Source: Schistocerca nitens (taxonomy: Eukaryota > Arthropoda > Insecta > Orthoptera > Acrididae). Taken from it: 64,000 bases of DNA. This document shows, one piece after another, positions 10,098 through 20,043 of the stretch. The stretch is taken from contig NC_064621.1 in NCBI RefSeq assembly GCF_023898315.1, positions 129,454,521 to 129,518,520 of the forward strand, given 5' to 3'. Under the pieces are notes generated by a model. The model was not told where the DNA came from, did not search any database, and saw nothing but the letters and a program-made list of their open reading frames with translations. A program made the translations under genes and the position numbers. Position 1 is the stretch's first letter. Each line of letters opens with the position of its first letter.

Positions 10098-10586
10098 TCA
10101 GGGCCGCACCGAAGAACGTTCAATTTCGATGTGAGATAATACAGGATTCCACGACTTGCTTAGAGGAAACCCATTGTCTCTGTTGATTAAATTATCCGCC
10201 AACCTAATTTCAATCGCCTCTTTATAGACACTGTTCCAGAAACCGGCAATGTTGGCAACTACCACAGTTTCATCAGATTTCATACTGTGTCCCTCATTTA
10301 AGCAGTGTTCTGCTACTGCCGATTTTTCCGGCTGTTGTAGCCTCGTATGACGGCGATGTTCCACACACCTGTCATGCACTGTGCGAATCGAACGCCCAAT
10401 GTAAGCTTTGCCACATTGACACGGAATTTTGTAAACCCCGGGTTTCCTAAGCCCCAAATCATCTTTTACAGAGCTGAGCAGTGCCCTAATATTAGAAGGT
10501 GGGCGGAACACGCTCTTAATGTTAAAACTCCTTAAAATTCGTCCAGTCTTAAACGATAAGCCTCCAGCATAAGGAATAAAGGCCAC
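10098..10586 (-). pseudogene. PLE-1 GIY-YIG endonuclease domain
   Basis: An open stretch of about 160 codons read on the minus strand. From the N-terminal side it shows RILRSFNIKSVFRPPSN, then KDDLGLRKPGVYKIPCQCG and KAYIGRSIRTVHDRCVEH, giving the GVY...YIG signature with the Arg and His that follow. The conserved downstream Glu is in KEAIEIRLADN. Penelope-like elements use this domain with their reverse transcriptase for insertion. The gene continues upstream beyond the inserted TIR element, so the ATG at 10586 is not its true start. It is a fragment. Confidence 0.82.
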
Positions 10587-10593
10587 CGATCTA

Positions 10594-11256
10594 CGAGGGC
10601 TATTCCGAAAGTAAGGTCCGATCGGTCACGAAATGGAAACGACTATGAAAATCCGATAAAGCTTTGCACAGATGTGTTGGGTAGTGTCTCTAGTATAACC
10701 CCAGTTAGCATCACGTCGCTCTTCTCATTTCTGAGCTCGCAGTGAGTGCGTAAAGATGTCTAGAAAATAGTGTCTGCCGCCAAGTACGGGGGCCTGGTGA
10801 GAAATTTCCCCTGAAGCTATGCAGCTAACATTACATAACTGTCGTGCTGTTTCGTCTTCAAGACAATTCTCAGCCGCATTCTGCAGGGGCAATGAAGATG
10901 CTCCTGCATCGTTTTCAAATGGAAATGTGAGAGTACCCACAATACAGCCCGTAATTGTCTCCCTCTGAGTTTCAGCTCTGGTCACATGACCCGCTGGTTA
11001 TGAAGACAACATTTCGGCACAAGACAACGAGCCGTAGGCCAGCGTAGAGAATTGGCGGAGAGCACTGGCGGCTGCCTTCTATAGCGAGGGTATGGGAAGG
11101 TTGGTACAACGCTACGATACACGTCTAAGTCGGGTCGGCGACTATGGAGATAAGTAGCTGCAAGGTGTATCTAACTGTTGCAAATAAAACATTTTTGATT
11201 TTTACCGTGGTTTCCATTTCGCGACCTATCGGACCTTACTTTCGGAATAGCCCTCG
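10594..11256. mobile_element. Non-autonomous mariner/Tc-type TIR element, 663 bp
   Basis: The termini are inverted copies of CGAGGGCTATTCCGAAAG followed by TAAGGTCCGAT, bounded by TA (10592-10593, 11257-11258). The left copy continues ACGAAATGGAAAC and the right copy mirrors it. There is no transposase frame inside. It looks like an internal-deletion derivative, and it splits the ORF of PLE-1. Confidence 0.88.
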
Positions 11257-11390
11257 TATGTTCCTCTTCATACACCTCCGTAGATGGTCCAAACTCCATA
11301 GCCCGACGAATCTGCTTCTCGGAGTATCCATTTTCCATAAAAACAGCCATCAAATGCGCAAGTTCTTGGATTAAGCTGTCCGCGTCGGAG

Positions 11391-11835
11391 TCTTAAAGAA
11401 TGTGGGCATCACGTGTCAAATAAAAGCGAAAACCGACAGCTAAAGAATTCGTTGGCAGTAATGACTATGACTTCAGGTTCCGAAAATTTCGTTTCTAATG
11501 TTTATTCTCTCTCAATAGCATACACCCAAAACTATTTTAATTCTCAAACATTATTTCTCATGGAAGTGCAGGTCTATTCCGAATAGCTAATCATGGCCGG
11601 ATTATTTGCAAATAAGCGTATTTAGAAGCACATTATCGATTTTAATAATACCTGCCAGCCAACTTCCAACTCCTTCGTAAGTATCTACAGAATTAACAGT
11701 CGATGCTCATACGTGTTTTTTTTATTATTTTTTTTAGGCGCTACACCGATTTCACACTTTTATCGCTCTCAGTAGCCCATGTGAATTCATAACTGATGGC
11801 TGTGTCAGTATCTGGTAGACTCTAGTACACCTCTA
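11391..11835. other. No recognised feature
   Basis: AT-rich anonymous sequence with a T-rich run near 11717-11737. Confidence 0.4.
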
Positions 11836-12120
11836 GAGATGTACACTCCTACCACAACGTTTGGACAAAAACATGGAGACACCGCGACAAACGCATGTTT
11901 AAACACATAAATGCAGATGCAAGCCAAGCCTGCAGGTTGCGCTGTTGTGTTTGACCACGTACGGCACCTTTGCAATGTCCTCAAAACTGTGCAAGTGTCA
12001 GACGTGATCAGAACACTGGTCTGCCTAGTTGTGCGTGCATTATGTCGGAGCAAAGTGACATCTAACGCAGGAGAAATGTTGGTGCTCGTATGGTTGGTTC
12101 TTCTTAAACCGAGGTTCTTG
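11836..12120 (+). mobile_element. 5' end fragment of a Tc1-like element
   Basis: TACACTCCTACCACAACG near 11840 resembles the TACACTCCTGG start of Tc1-like elements in this window. It is followed by a GTTTGACCACGTACGGCACC leader and a short coding start in which ...GEMLVLVWLVLLK can be aligned with a helix-turn-helix N-terminus. The rest of the element is absent, replaced at ~12140 by a C-rich tract. From memory of such leaders, with no direct support. Confidence 0.45.
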
Positions 12121-12142
12121 TAGGGGTCACACTCCGTTACTG

Positions 12143-12190
12143 TCTGTCTCCTCCCCTCCCCCCCCCAACCCCTCCCCTCCCCCCTCTCCA
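12143..12190. repeat. C-rich low-complexity tract
   Basis: A run of CTCCCC and CCCCCC units with few interruptions. Confidence 0.85.
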
Positions 12191-12315
12191 AATACAACTT
12201 GACAGCAACCTCATTTCTACTGTGTCATAAATGGGAAGTACCATGACAGAGCACTAACAGTGAAACATAATATATTTTAATATAATACCATGTAAAAATA
12301 AAAATACACAATCTG

Positions 12316-13305
12316 ATGCAAAAACTGACATTGCAAAGTAACAAAGAACCGAACGTTAAATCATCGTGCAAAGGGAAAAATAAATCTTCATGTTATATTA
12401 GAACAAATAAGCCCTCGGTCACAAATATTAAGCCAAAATTGACCAGGTTTCGACGCTACTATGAGCGTCTTTTTAACGACCTCCATGAAAAAATTTCTTT
12501 CATTATTGAACTCGAAAAGGAAAACCGCCAATTACATTATTTAGACTTGACGCTTACAATAGAAGACAATAACATCGCTTTCAATATTGTTCGAAAAGAA
12601 ACGTGCACTGACCAAATCGTGCCTGCTTCCTCTTTTCATCCACAGTCTCAAAAAATGGCCTTTTTTCACTCTGCCGTCCACCGAGCCACCTCTATACCAC
12701 TTTCAACAGAAAAGTTTAATGAGGAGATTAATTTACTTAAAACCATAGCAGTCAATAATGAATATACGCCTAACAGAGTGGACGATCCTCAAAAAGAAAG
12801 CTGCAAGAACTACTACGCTCACACCTCACACGCTGAAGTTAACCCAAAAAAACGTTTTTCTATTTCTTTCGTAGGACTCATTTCCTATCAGATTCAGCGC
12901 ATGCTTCGCAACAAATACAACTGCAATATTGCCTTCTCTACTAATAACAATCTGATGAGAAACTTCATTCATAATTTGAAATCCACTCGCTCCCCTACAG
13001 AAAGTTCTGGCGTTTATAAGATCATCTGTGACACCTGCTCCTCCTATTATATAGGGCAAACTGGACGTGCTTTCACCATCAGATATAAAGAACATCTTTT
13101 GAGAAAAAACGGCACCAGTCCCCTAAATTCATCCTTTGCCGATCATCTCTTAATTACTGGACATGTGCCTAAAGCCATTGGCGATAGCAATATTCTGCAT
13201 ACCGAAAATAAAGGGCGTAGGTTAGATGTTTTAGAGGAATTTGAGGTATTCAAACAGCTCTCTCGTCATGATGACCTCATTCTCAACGAACAGCTGCAGC
13301 TGTGA
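12316..13305 (+). pseudogene. PLE-2 reverse transcriptase C-terminus plus GIY-YIG domain
   Basis: Open for 329 codons. The first ~50 codons come from anonymous DNA and the inverted terminal segment, so the real coding part begins near 12475. FIIELEKENRQLHYLDLTL and FHPQSQKMAFFHSAVHRA match the thumb region after the reverse-transcriptase palm. SSGVYKIICDTCSSYYIG and FTIRYKEHLL are the GIY-YIG nuclease, with a later Glu-rich LDVLEEFEVF. The polymerase catalytic motifs are not present, so this is a 5'-truncated copy whose remaining frame is unbroken. It is probably younger than PLE-1. Confidence 0.82.
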
Positions 13306-13921
13306 AATAAAAACTTTTTCGACTGTATAAAGCCGTTGCTTGATCTTTGATTCAGATTTCCTCATGCAGTTTGCCGAAATGTTATTTTCCTGTTACGTCT
13401 TTGCTGTTTTCTTGTCTGTCATAACTGACGTTTTCTTACGTTACAAAGCAGATAAATATGTAACTTCATCTTATTAATATTAGTGCTTACGTTATGCCCG
13501 AATCAGCTTCATTACAATTTCATGTGTAATTTTGAATGTATAGTAGCCTAGTTGTTTCTGCGGCTACTAGATGGCGCTCGTAGCAACGCCATCTTTACTT
13601 GCCCACACTTTCTAACGTGGGCACCTCAGTTTTGTTGCAACCCGTGTTCACTCAGGTACGAGCAGCCCTTGGCGGCTGGCCATCTTATCTTATTTACAAC
13701 TTTTCATGACGTCGCCTTTCCGGCTTGGATTTTTTTAGTATGTGGCTTGTAAATACTGCATCTCTTTTCAGTCAGTACACACTTTAGTTTATTAATGTCT
13801 TTCATACCCATTATGTTTTAGAACAGTTAGTTTAATTCTGAAGACGACGCTCATAGTAGCGCCCAAACCTGATCAATTTTGACTTAATATTTGTGACCGA
13901 GGGCTTATTTGTTCTAATATA
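12394..13921 (+). mobile_element. Penelope-like element 2 with inverted terminal segments
   Basis: A 76-bp segment at 12394-12469 recurs in inverted orientation at 13846-13921 with only a few mismatches, for example TATTAGAACAAATAAGCC on the left and its complement on the right. Between them lie a reverse-transcriptase/GIY-YIG coding region and a 3' UTR. Terminal direct or inverted copies of the UTR are typical of Penelope-like elements. The right segment carries a CTGAAGA-stem-CAAA hammerhead-like remnant at 13838-13867. Confidence 0.8.
13838..13875 (+). ncRNA. Decayed hammerhead-like core in PLE-2
   Basis: CTGAAGA (13838-13844), then one extra base, then a stem-loop in which GACGCU pairs with AGCGCC imperfectly, then CAAA (13864-13867) where GAAA is expected. 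The inverted left copy at 12438-12469 preserves the intact form on its minus strand: a perfect GACGCT/AGCGTC stem followed by GAAA, but there the CTGAAGA side is missing. Confidence 0.4.
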
Positions 13922-15512
13922 ATTCTGACACGGTCACTGAACCTTAGCAGCTATGTTCAAAGGTTTAAAATCTTCATGTTCTAGTAGTACTGGGCAGAGT
14001 TTTAGGGTGGAGGGAGATGTCGTGACTCCCATTGTCACCCTAGGATCTGCGTCTGGTAAACAGTTATCAAAAGCAGATTTCACTCGTACCCGTACGAAGG
14101 CATTTTCCATAACGCACCTTACCAGTGAGGTAGAAGATGTGGCGTGGGACGGGTATTTATACCCTCTTTGTTGAATTATACTAAGAATATTTTTTTTAAT
14201 AGCTACTGGTGTGTAGATAGGGCTCAGAGGCTGAAAATACCCTTCAGCATACCCTTAGCGATAGTAACGCACTGTCAATAACAAGTTTTACTGTCTTCAT
14301 ACCCATTGAAAATACATTTAAAAATGACAGTTTCGTTCTTTGCTGTTGGCTTTTACTCTCAACTTACTTTCTAAAGACATATTGAGGTGCAAGTAAGACT
14401 CTGAATATCGAAATACTGAATAAGACATTCACAGGGGAAAGTGACATCTGCAAAAGGGACTTAGATTTTTGGTCTGAATTTAAATGCAAAATTTAAAACA
14501 TATGTAAATCTGATACAAGAATTGATTAAAAACAGTAAATATTTTTTGTCAATCTTACTATGTAAAATAACTCATCAGATTTTTATTTTTTCGAAAGGTG
14601 AGCTTTAGGTGCAATGTGACAACTAATCGTGGAGACATGTTGTGCACTTCTCTTTTAGGTGTGGGTGGTACGACTGGACCTGTTAGGAGGATAGTTGTCG
14701 TTTCTTTTCTGTCCCACAGCTCCTGGAAGGTACCGTCTGTAGTAAATGGATTCTCACGTTCGTGTGGTCAACGAAATTACTGGCCCCTTAAATTTATTGC
14801 TGGGTACTAATAAATTCTAGTGGAAGGTTTTGACCAACCAGTAAAAATCAGAACCCAACGGATAACGCAATATTTCTTTTTTTAAACGACTAGAGAAGGT
14901 ACCTATACAGAGCTTACTAGGCAAAATATATAGCTTTCATTTTCTTAATTTCGTGACCCAGGATTCGACTGAGATACTGATTTTGAGCTATTCTCTATAA
15001 TGAGGGAGCAAATAATTAGCAAAACATATGGCTTAAAAGATATTTATTCAGTATTAGTGGCGTTTAAACTACTGGACGTATTTCTGTTGCAATGAACATG
15101 ATCACAATTGGTCTCGCTAGTTAACATCGTTCAGTTCCGCCACGTAATTATGGAATGGGAGACTGGAGAGCAGACCTGGCTTCAACGTAATTTTCTACAA
15201 ACACACAGTTACACCGAAACCCATGCTTATTGTATTAAATTGCTATTGGGCACGCGAAACAAGTTGAGCAAAGACGCTACAAGTGAACTAGGTCAGGGTG
15301 GAAGAGAATTTCAGGAGTCATTGTCAAGTCAAAAGGCATTAAAATCAGATCCTTTGCTAAATGCACGAGCTTAAACCGTGTATATTCCGTAATGCAGAAC
15401 AGCGCCAACAAATCAAATAGTTATATGGGAGCACACGAAACATCACTTCACACGTGGCCAAGTTTCAGTGGGCAACAAAAAATCCAGAAAAATACGGAAA
15501 CACAAGATTATG
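13922..15512. other. About 1.6 kb without a recognised element
   Basis: AT-rich DNA. Open frames of 70-88 codons (13953-14174, 14598-14810, 15108-15374) show no recognisable domain. Confidence 0.4.
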
Positions 15513-15678
15513 TTACGGTATATTGATAATGTTTACTTATGGACCGTCTGACAGCAACTGAATAAAACACAATTTTAGTGCCATATGCGTTTCGCCTTTA
15601 TTTTCTGCAAGGCATCATCAGTGGCCTGAAATATGTACCTCAGACGGTCCATAAGTAAGCATTATCAATATACCGTAA
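15513..15678. repeat. 39-bp inverted repeat enclosing a hammerhead-like motif
   Basis: The left arm 15513-15551 (TTACGGTATATTGATAATG...) and right arm 15640-15678 are inverted copies with one mismatch that I can see, separated by 88 bp. The spacer and right arm contain the motif described at 15588-15648. The arrangement resembles the terminal repeats of a Penelope-like element whose body is lost. Confidence 0.85.
15588..15648 (-). ncRNA. Hammerhead-ribozyme-like sequence
   Basis: On the minus strand: CGTC (stem III plus a GUC cleavage triplet, plus 15643-15646), a stem I region, CTGATGA (plus 15615-15621), one extra U, GCCTT...AAGGC forming stem II, GAAA (plus 15590-15593), then CG completing stem III. 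All invariant core bases are present apart from the extra nucleotide. Only stem I is weak (U-A and G-C, then a mismatch or bulge). Confidence 0.6.
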
Positions 15679-16647
15679 TATTACACGCAACTGAGGAAGA
15701 CATTTTCAGTCCGAAACTACACTGAATCAATGTGGCGGTTGCTCCGACCTACCACGTGGCGCGAAAACAAGTCCACAAAGGAAACACATAGGAAATAAAT
15801 AAAAAGTCCCCTAAATATCACTGAAAATGAAAGAGCAGATTAAAACACATTTAATGAGTGGATTTCCGTTAAGCGGAGAGCAATAATAAAGACCGTGACC
15901 TTGAAGCCCATGGTGCTGGCGTGACCAAAGTCCAAACGTATAGTTCAATTTAAATCTGAATAAACTGTGAAAATAAACCCACTTATGGGGGTTTAGTGGT
16001 TATCTTGCATCTGATTTGAACAACTGGACTTCATTACTGAGCAGATTTCACACAATCTAATACTTTTGTTACTTTACCAAATTGAGAGCTGCGTCTCCAC
16101 GTCTGTTCAGTGCCGGGTCCCAGGAGCAAGAGAAAACTGGACACCTCGCCTAACCGAACTTTGTTCAAAAGGTGATGGGGGGAAGATTCGCCAACCTAAC
16201 AGACCCGAACCGCGAGACTTCGCGAGCTCTTTGACCTGACTTGCCCACCATCTTTGCTGAACTCGCTCACGTTTAGGGGGTTGGTACTATCCTACCACAG
16301 AACCATTCTACACATGCACAGCTACGACCTTTGACCAAGTTCTCTGCTACGTCATTAACTATCTCAATCACACAAACCAGGTCGCTTAAAGGAACAGCAA
16401 CTAGGAAATGTGGCACACATAAAATGAATGACTGAATAAATACATAAATAAATAAATAAACACTTGGTCCATTCTCTTCTGTACATTACCCTAGTAATTA
16501 CTTCATGTGCCATGATTTATTCAAGAAAATGCGGAACGGGACAACAAGTTCCAATGGTAACCCCTCTCCCGCCACCTCACCGCGGCATTGAGAGATTAAA
16601 ACATGATGATGTATCTCTTCTACCTTATCTGCCATCACGATACTTTA
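15679..16647. other. No recognised element
   Basis: Anonymous. Contains a short (AAAT)n run near 16440-16460. Confidence 0.4.
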
Positions 16648-17405
16648 TTATTTTATTTATTTATTTATTTATTTAACCTGATCAGATTAGGGCCATCAGG
16701 CCCTCTCTTACATCGGACCAGTGTTCCACACATGCAGCATTTCACACATCAGAGTTACATCATGACAATAGTTTAAATAAGAAAATTAGATTACTCTAGT
16801 GACAATATGAATAAAGGATAGTGACTAAGACCTAATAAATGCTGGCAGTACTTTTACAACAGGTGCTATACATACAGATTATGATGAAAGCAATAATAAT
16901 AACAGTTTTAAAAAATCAAATAATAATGATAAACATGAGAAAAATTGGCAATAGTAATGAAGATTTGTGCAGATGTACAGTAATATCTTGGTAGATGTTT
17001 ACTAGTGTAGCGAGTTTTGGGGAAGGGAGATTTAAGGAGGGGGAAAGATGGAGGTAATGAGGTGAAGTGCATTTATGTACAGAGGAAGGCATTACTGTTG
17101 CTTAAGTAGATACGTCATTAACTGTTTTTTTTGAAGCAGGACATGTTTTTAAGTTCTCTAACATGACGAGGGAGGTTATTCCACAGTCGGGTTCCCGCTT
17201 TATTACATAATAAGCTAATTTTTTTGTAGCTAAGCGATATATCATGAAATAAATTTGGCTGTCATTACAACTCAAGGTGTACTCTGGGAAAGAGAAGAAA
17301 GGAGCAGTGAAGTGGAGAGCAAGGAACAGATGTGCAAACCGTAAGAAATAAAAGGTACAGTATTTATTCACCACTAGATTGTCCAGTAAGGGAGACAGAT
17401 TTAAA
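16648..17405 (-). mobile_element. 3' end of a LINE with (AAAT)n tail
   Basis: Minus-strand copy. The ATTT repeats at 16649-16676 are the tail. Next to them is AGGGCCATCAGGCCCTCTC, whose complement also ends the LINE at 54-58.7 kb (around 58650-58680), so both belong to one family. The end of the reverse-transcriptase ORF is readable before TAA at 17102: TRLWNNLPRHVRELKNMS, a typical LINE C-terminus. A frameshift separates it from an upstream stretch that is open to 17374. 5'-truncated. Confidence 0.75.
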
Positions 17406-17870
17406 CTACTGTCTTATCAGATCGGCGATGCAGTTTGGATTCGACGCGCAGAAACTGGAAGGAGAGTAGGGGGTGATATTTAATTCGTGCCCCTGATGGC
17501 GGGGGTGGTTGGTGGCTGTCGGTGTATGCAGATGAGCGCTCGGCGCCGCTGCACCCCTCGCCCTCCACCTGCGTCCACCCCCGCAGGCGGCGGGTGTGGC
17601 ACTGCGATGCGCAGATTTATTTGACGGCCGCGCCCCCTCACCACCCACCCCCGCCCGCACCCCCAGCCATCGGGCCGCACGTTGCTGCCGCTTGATTTAT
17701 TCAATTCGGCCTCTGTCAATATTTCGGGCGCCCACTGTTCCGGCGGCCCCCTGAAATCTCTCCCCGACCTCCGGCTACGCCAATCAGCGACGCCTGCCCA
17801 ACCGTTCCACGTCTTCCACTTCGAAGCCGCTGGAGTGACGTCTTCACTCCCGGCGACTTGCTTTCTTTGA
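17406..17870. other. GC-rich, CpG-rich island
   Basis: A strongly GC-rich block (densest 17500-17800). It includes a polypurine/polypyrimidine stretch with CCCACCCCCGC, then TTGATTTATTCAATTCGG and CCAATCAGCG (17692-17787). The overlapping open frames on both strands are explained by base composition and do not resemble proteins. Possibly regulatory, unproven. Confidence 0.35.
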
Positions 17871-17908
17871 GAACTGTGCTTCTGAAAGACTCACTCTGAG
17901 AAATGTTT

Positions 17909-18112
17909 AAAAAAAAAATGGTTCAAATGGCTCTGAGCACTATGGGACTTAACATCCGTGGTCATCAGTCCCCTAGAACTTAGAACTACTTAAACCTAAC
18001 TAACCTAAGGACATCACACACATCCATGCCCGAGGCAGGATTCGAACCTGCGACCGCAGCAGTCGCGCGGCTCCGGACTGAGCGCCTAGAACCGCGAGAC
18101 CACCGCGGCCGG
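17909..18112 (-). mobile_element. SINE-A, Leu-like head, full length
   Basis: Minus-strand copy with perfect 13-bp target-site duplication CTGAGAAATGTTT (17896-17908 and 18113-18125). An oligo-A stretch lies at the tail side. B box complement GGATTCGAACC at 18039-18049. Confidence 0.95.
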
Positions 18113-18125
18113 CTGAGAAATGTTT

Positions 18126-18700
18126 CCTTGTATTCGGTGACTATAGTCGTGTCCCAGAGAATAAGCTAAAACAAATGGAGAAATAATTTCGCTTGGTGCG
18201 ACTTACAGCTGATGGGGAACTTCTGTTGTATAAGTCTGTTCAACTCATCACTCGTTAGCAATCAAAGATCGACAGCTGCCACTCACATGGTATGTGTTGG
18301 ATTGCTTGCTGCTGAAAACACTTTCTTCCTATGAGATAAATTTTCAAATTTTAAAAGTGGTCCTGGTAAAACTTAAAATACAGTTTCGACTTTAATATAG
18401 AATTCGTTGAAATTTCCGCTAATAATACCAATATTTTTCATGTACATGTTCTCATAATTATCACCATGCACATAATTAGATTTTAGTATATTTTAATTAT
18501 GCCTAGTGCTGGTAGCATTATTTGAGAATCAGAACCCGCCATTTATTCTCACATAATACCTTGTTTCGCAGATAGTTTTCAGGAGCTAAGCACACCACGC
18601 CCGATGTGTAAACGGTACACCACTCGTTCTCGACGCTTAGAAACAATATTTTGAAAAAAATATCAATTGTCAGTCGAAGCCAATCAAGATACGCCAAGAT
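18126..18700. other. No recognised feature
   Basis: AT-rich anonymous sequence. Confidence 0.4.
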
Positions 18701-18941
18701 TAAAACTGTGTGCCGGACCGAGACTCTAACTCGGGACCTTTGCCTTTCGTGGGCAAATGCTCCACCAATTGAGCTACCCAAGCACGACTCACGACCCTTA
18801 ATCACAGCTTTACTTCCGCCAGTACCTCGTCTCCTACCTTCTAAATTTTACAGAGGCTCTCCTGCGAACCTTGCAGAACCAGCACTCCTGAAAGAAAGGC
18901 AAAGGTCCCGAGTTCGAGTCTCGGGCCGGCACACAGTTTTA
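18701..18941 (-). repeat. Fold-back repeat containing a tRNA-like cloverleaf
   Basis: The left arm 18701-18748 and right arm 18894-18941 are inverted copies of 48 bp with two mismatches. The minus strand of 18710-18783 folds like a tRNA: D stem GCTC/GAGC, anticodon stem TTGCC/GGCAA with loop CACGAAA, T stem CCGAG/CTCGG. U33 is absent and the acceptor stem is poor, so it is not a working tRNA. Right of the arm the repeat continues to AGTGAAAATCTCATTCTGG (~19005). A related fold-back lies at 40091-40258. Confidence 0.8.
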
Positions 18942-19009
18942 ATCTGCCAGGATGTTTCAAATCGGCGCACACTCCTCTGCAGAGTGAAAATCTCATTCTG
19001 GAATATACC

Positions 19010-20041
19010 CCAGTTCACACAGCACAGTACTTTACGTCACGTGTGTTATTTGAAACATCAGTAATAAAAAATCGGTTTCTTTCTAAATGCATTGCCTTGA
19101 CAAAATCCTGTTCTTCAACTCAAATGCTATAGTTTGATCAACTTAACTCTGACATTTCATTCAGTTTTTGTTATAGTAATTTAGCGTATTTTTAACATTC
19201 CAGTTTAATTAGTGCATTATTTATGATTTCTGTGTACACAAAACCACCACCTTGTGAGAAATTACTGTATCTATTATGATGCACTGAAGCATAGAGAAAA
19301 TTCACCATCAACTAAACTTAACAATACATGGAGTATAAATTAAACTACAGACATTTCGTTGTCATCATATGTGGTTGCCTTGACTCTGTAACAGTGTCAT
19401 CACGGATCAGTATAACGGAAGCTTCATCAGCTGAAAGGGGCATTATGTGCCTGTTGTAGGTACATACACCGTGTACAGCAGATGTGCCGTTTCTCTAGAT
19501 AACACTGTGGTCATGCGACAGGTATTATATTGGTGACACACGTGAGGTCAGCCTTTTGTTTAATCTCACCTTCTGTAGTAGTATCCACAAGTGTTATACA
19601 AATGGCTGTACGTATGTTCCAGGGGTATGGGCGGCTGTGACAAGGAAGTGTAGCCCACGACGAGCGAATACCCGGAGTTTATTCATACAGTATTTGTGAA
19701 TGAAAGTGACTTTAACAACTTTAAACTATTGTAAATCGTTTATCAAAATTTTTCTCGCTGACAAATCCCACAAAATGATGAAAGAAAAAGTCTACACATA
19801 ACTTCATTTCACTGTTCATGTAGAAAACTGCCGCATCAGGGAAGTCGTTTTAATTTATTACTTCTTTACTATTAACTGTATTCGCAACACATTTTGCAGA
19901 CAGTACTCACACATACCACTGAATCTACCGGAAAAATTATATCATCACACGATATATAGTTCAGAAGATATGACGTCATAAATATTGAGCTTTAGCGACA
20001 CAGGTGAAACACCTGTGTAAATATGTGTGAAGTATATTAGA
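19010..20041. other. About 1 kb without a recognised element
   Basis: AT-rich, no convincing coding frame on either strand. Confidence 0.4.
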
Positions 20042-20043
20042 TA

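Larger units (their letters stand above)
9790..11390 (-). mobile_element. Penelope-like element 1 (3' half), split by a TIR element
   Basis: Minus-strand retroelement remnant: the end of the ORF with a GIY-YIG endonuclease domain, then a 3' UTR with a hammerhead-like core (9884-9988). A 663-bp TA-flanked element (10594-11256) separates the last ~160 codons from an upstream piece (11259-11390) that reads AHLMAVFMENGYSEKQIRRA. The reverse transcriptase itself is missing, so the copy is 5'-truncated. Confidence 0.8.

Noticed and set aside
11805..12197. 130-codon minus-strand open frame
   Set aside because: Begins in the C-rich tract and runs antisense to a Tc1-like leader; compositional.
17406..17719. 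Two Arg/Ala/Gly-rich open frames on the minus strand
   Set aside because: Explained by the GC-rich island; no domain.
18710..18783. Functional tRNA gene
   Set aside because: D, anticodon and T stems fold, but U33 is missing and the acceptor stem does not pair; it belongs to a dispersed fold-back repeat.
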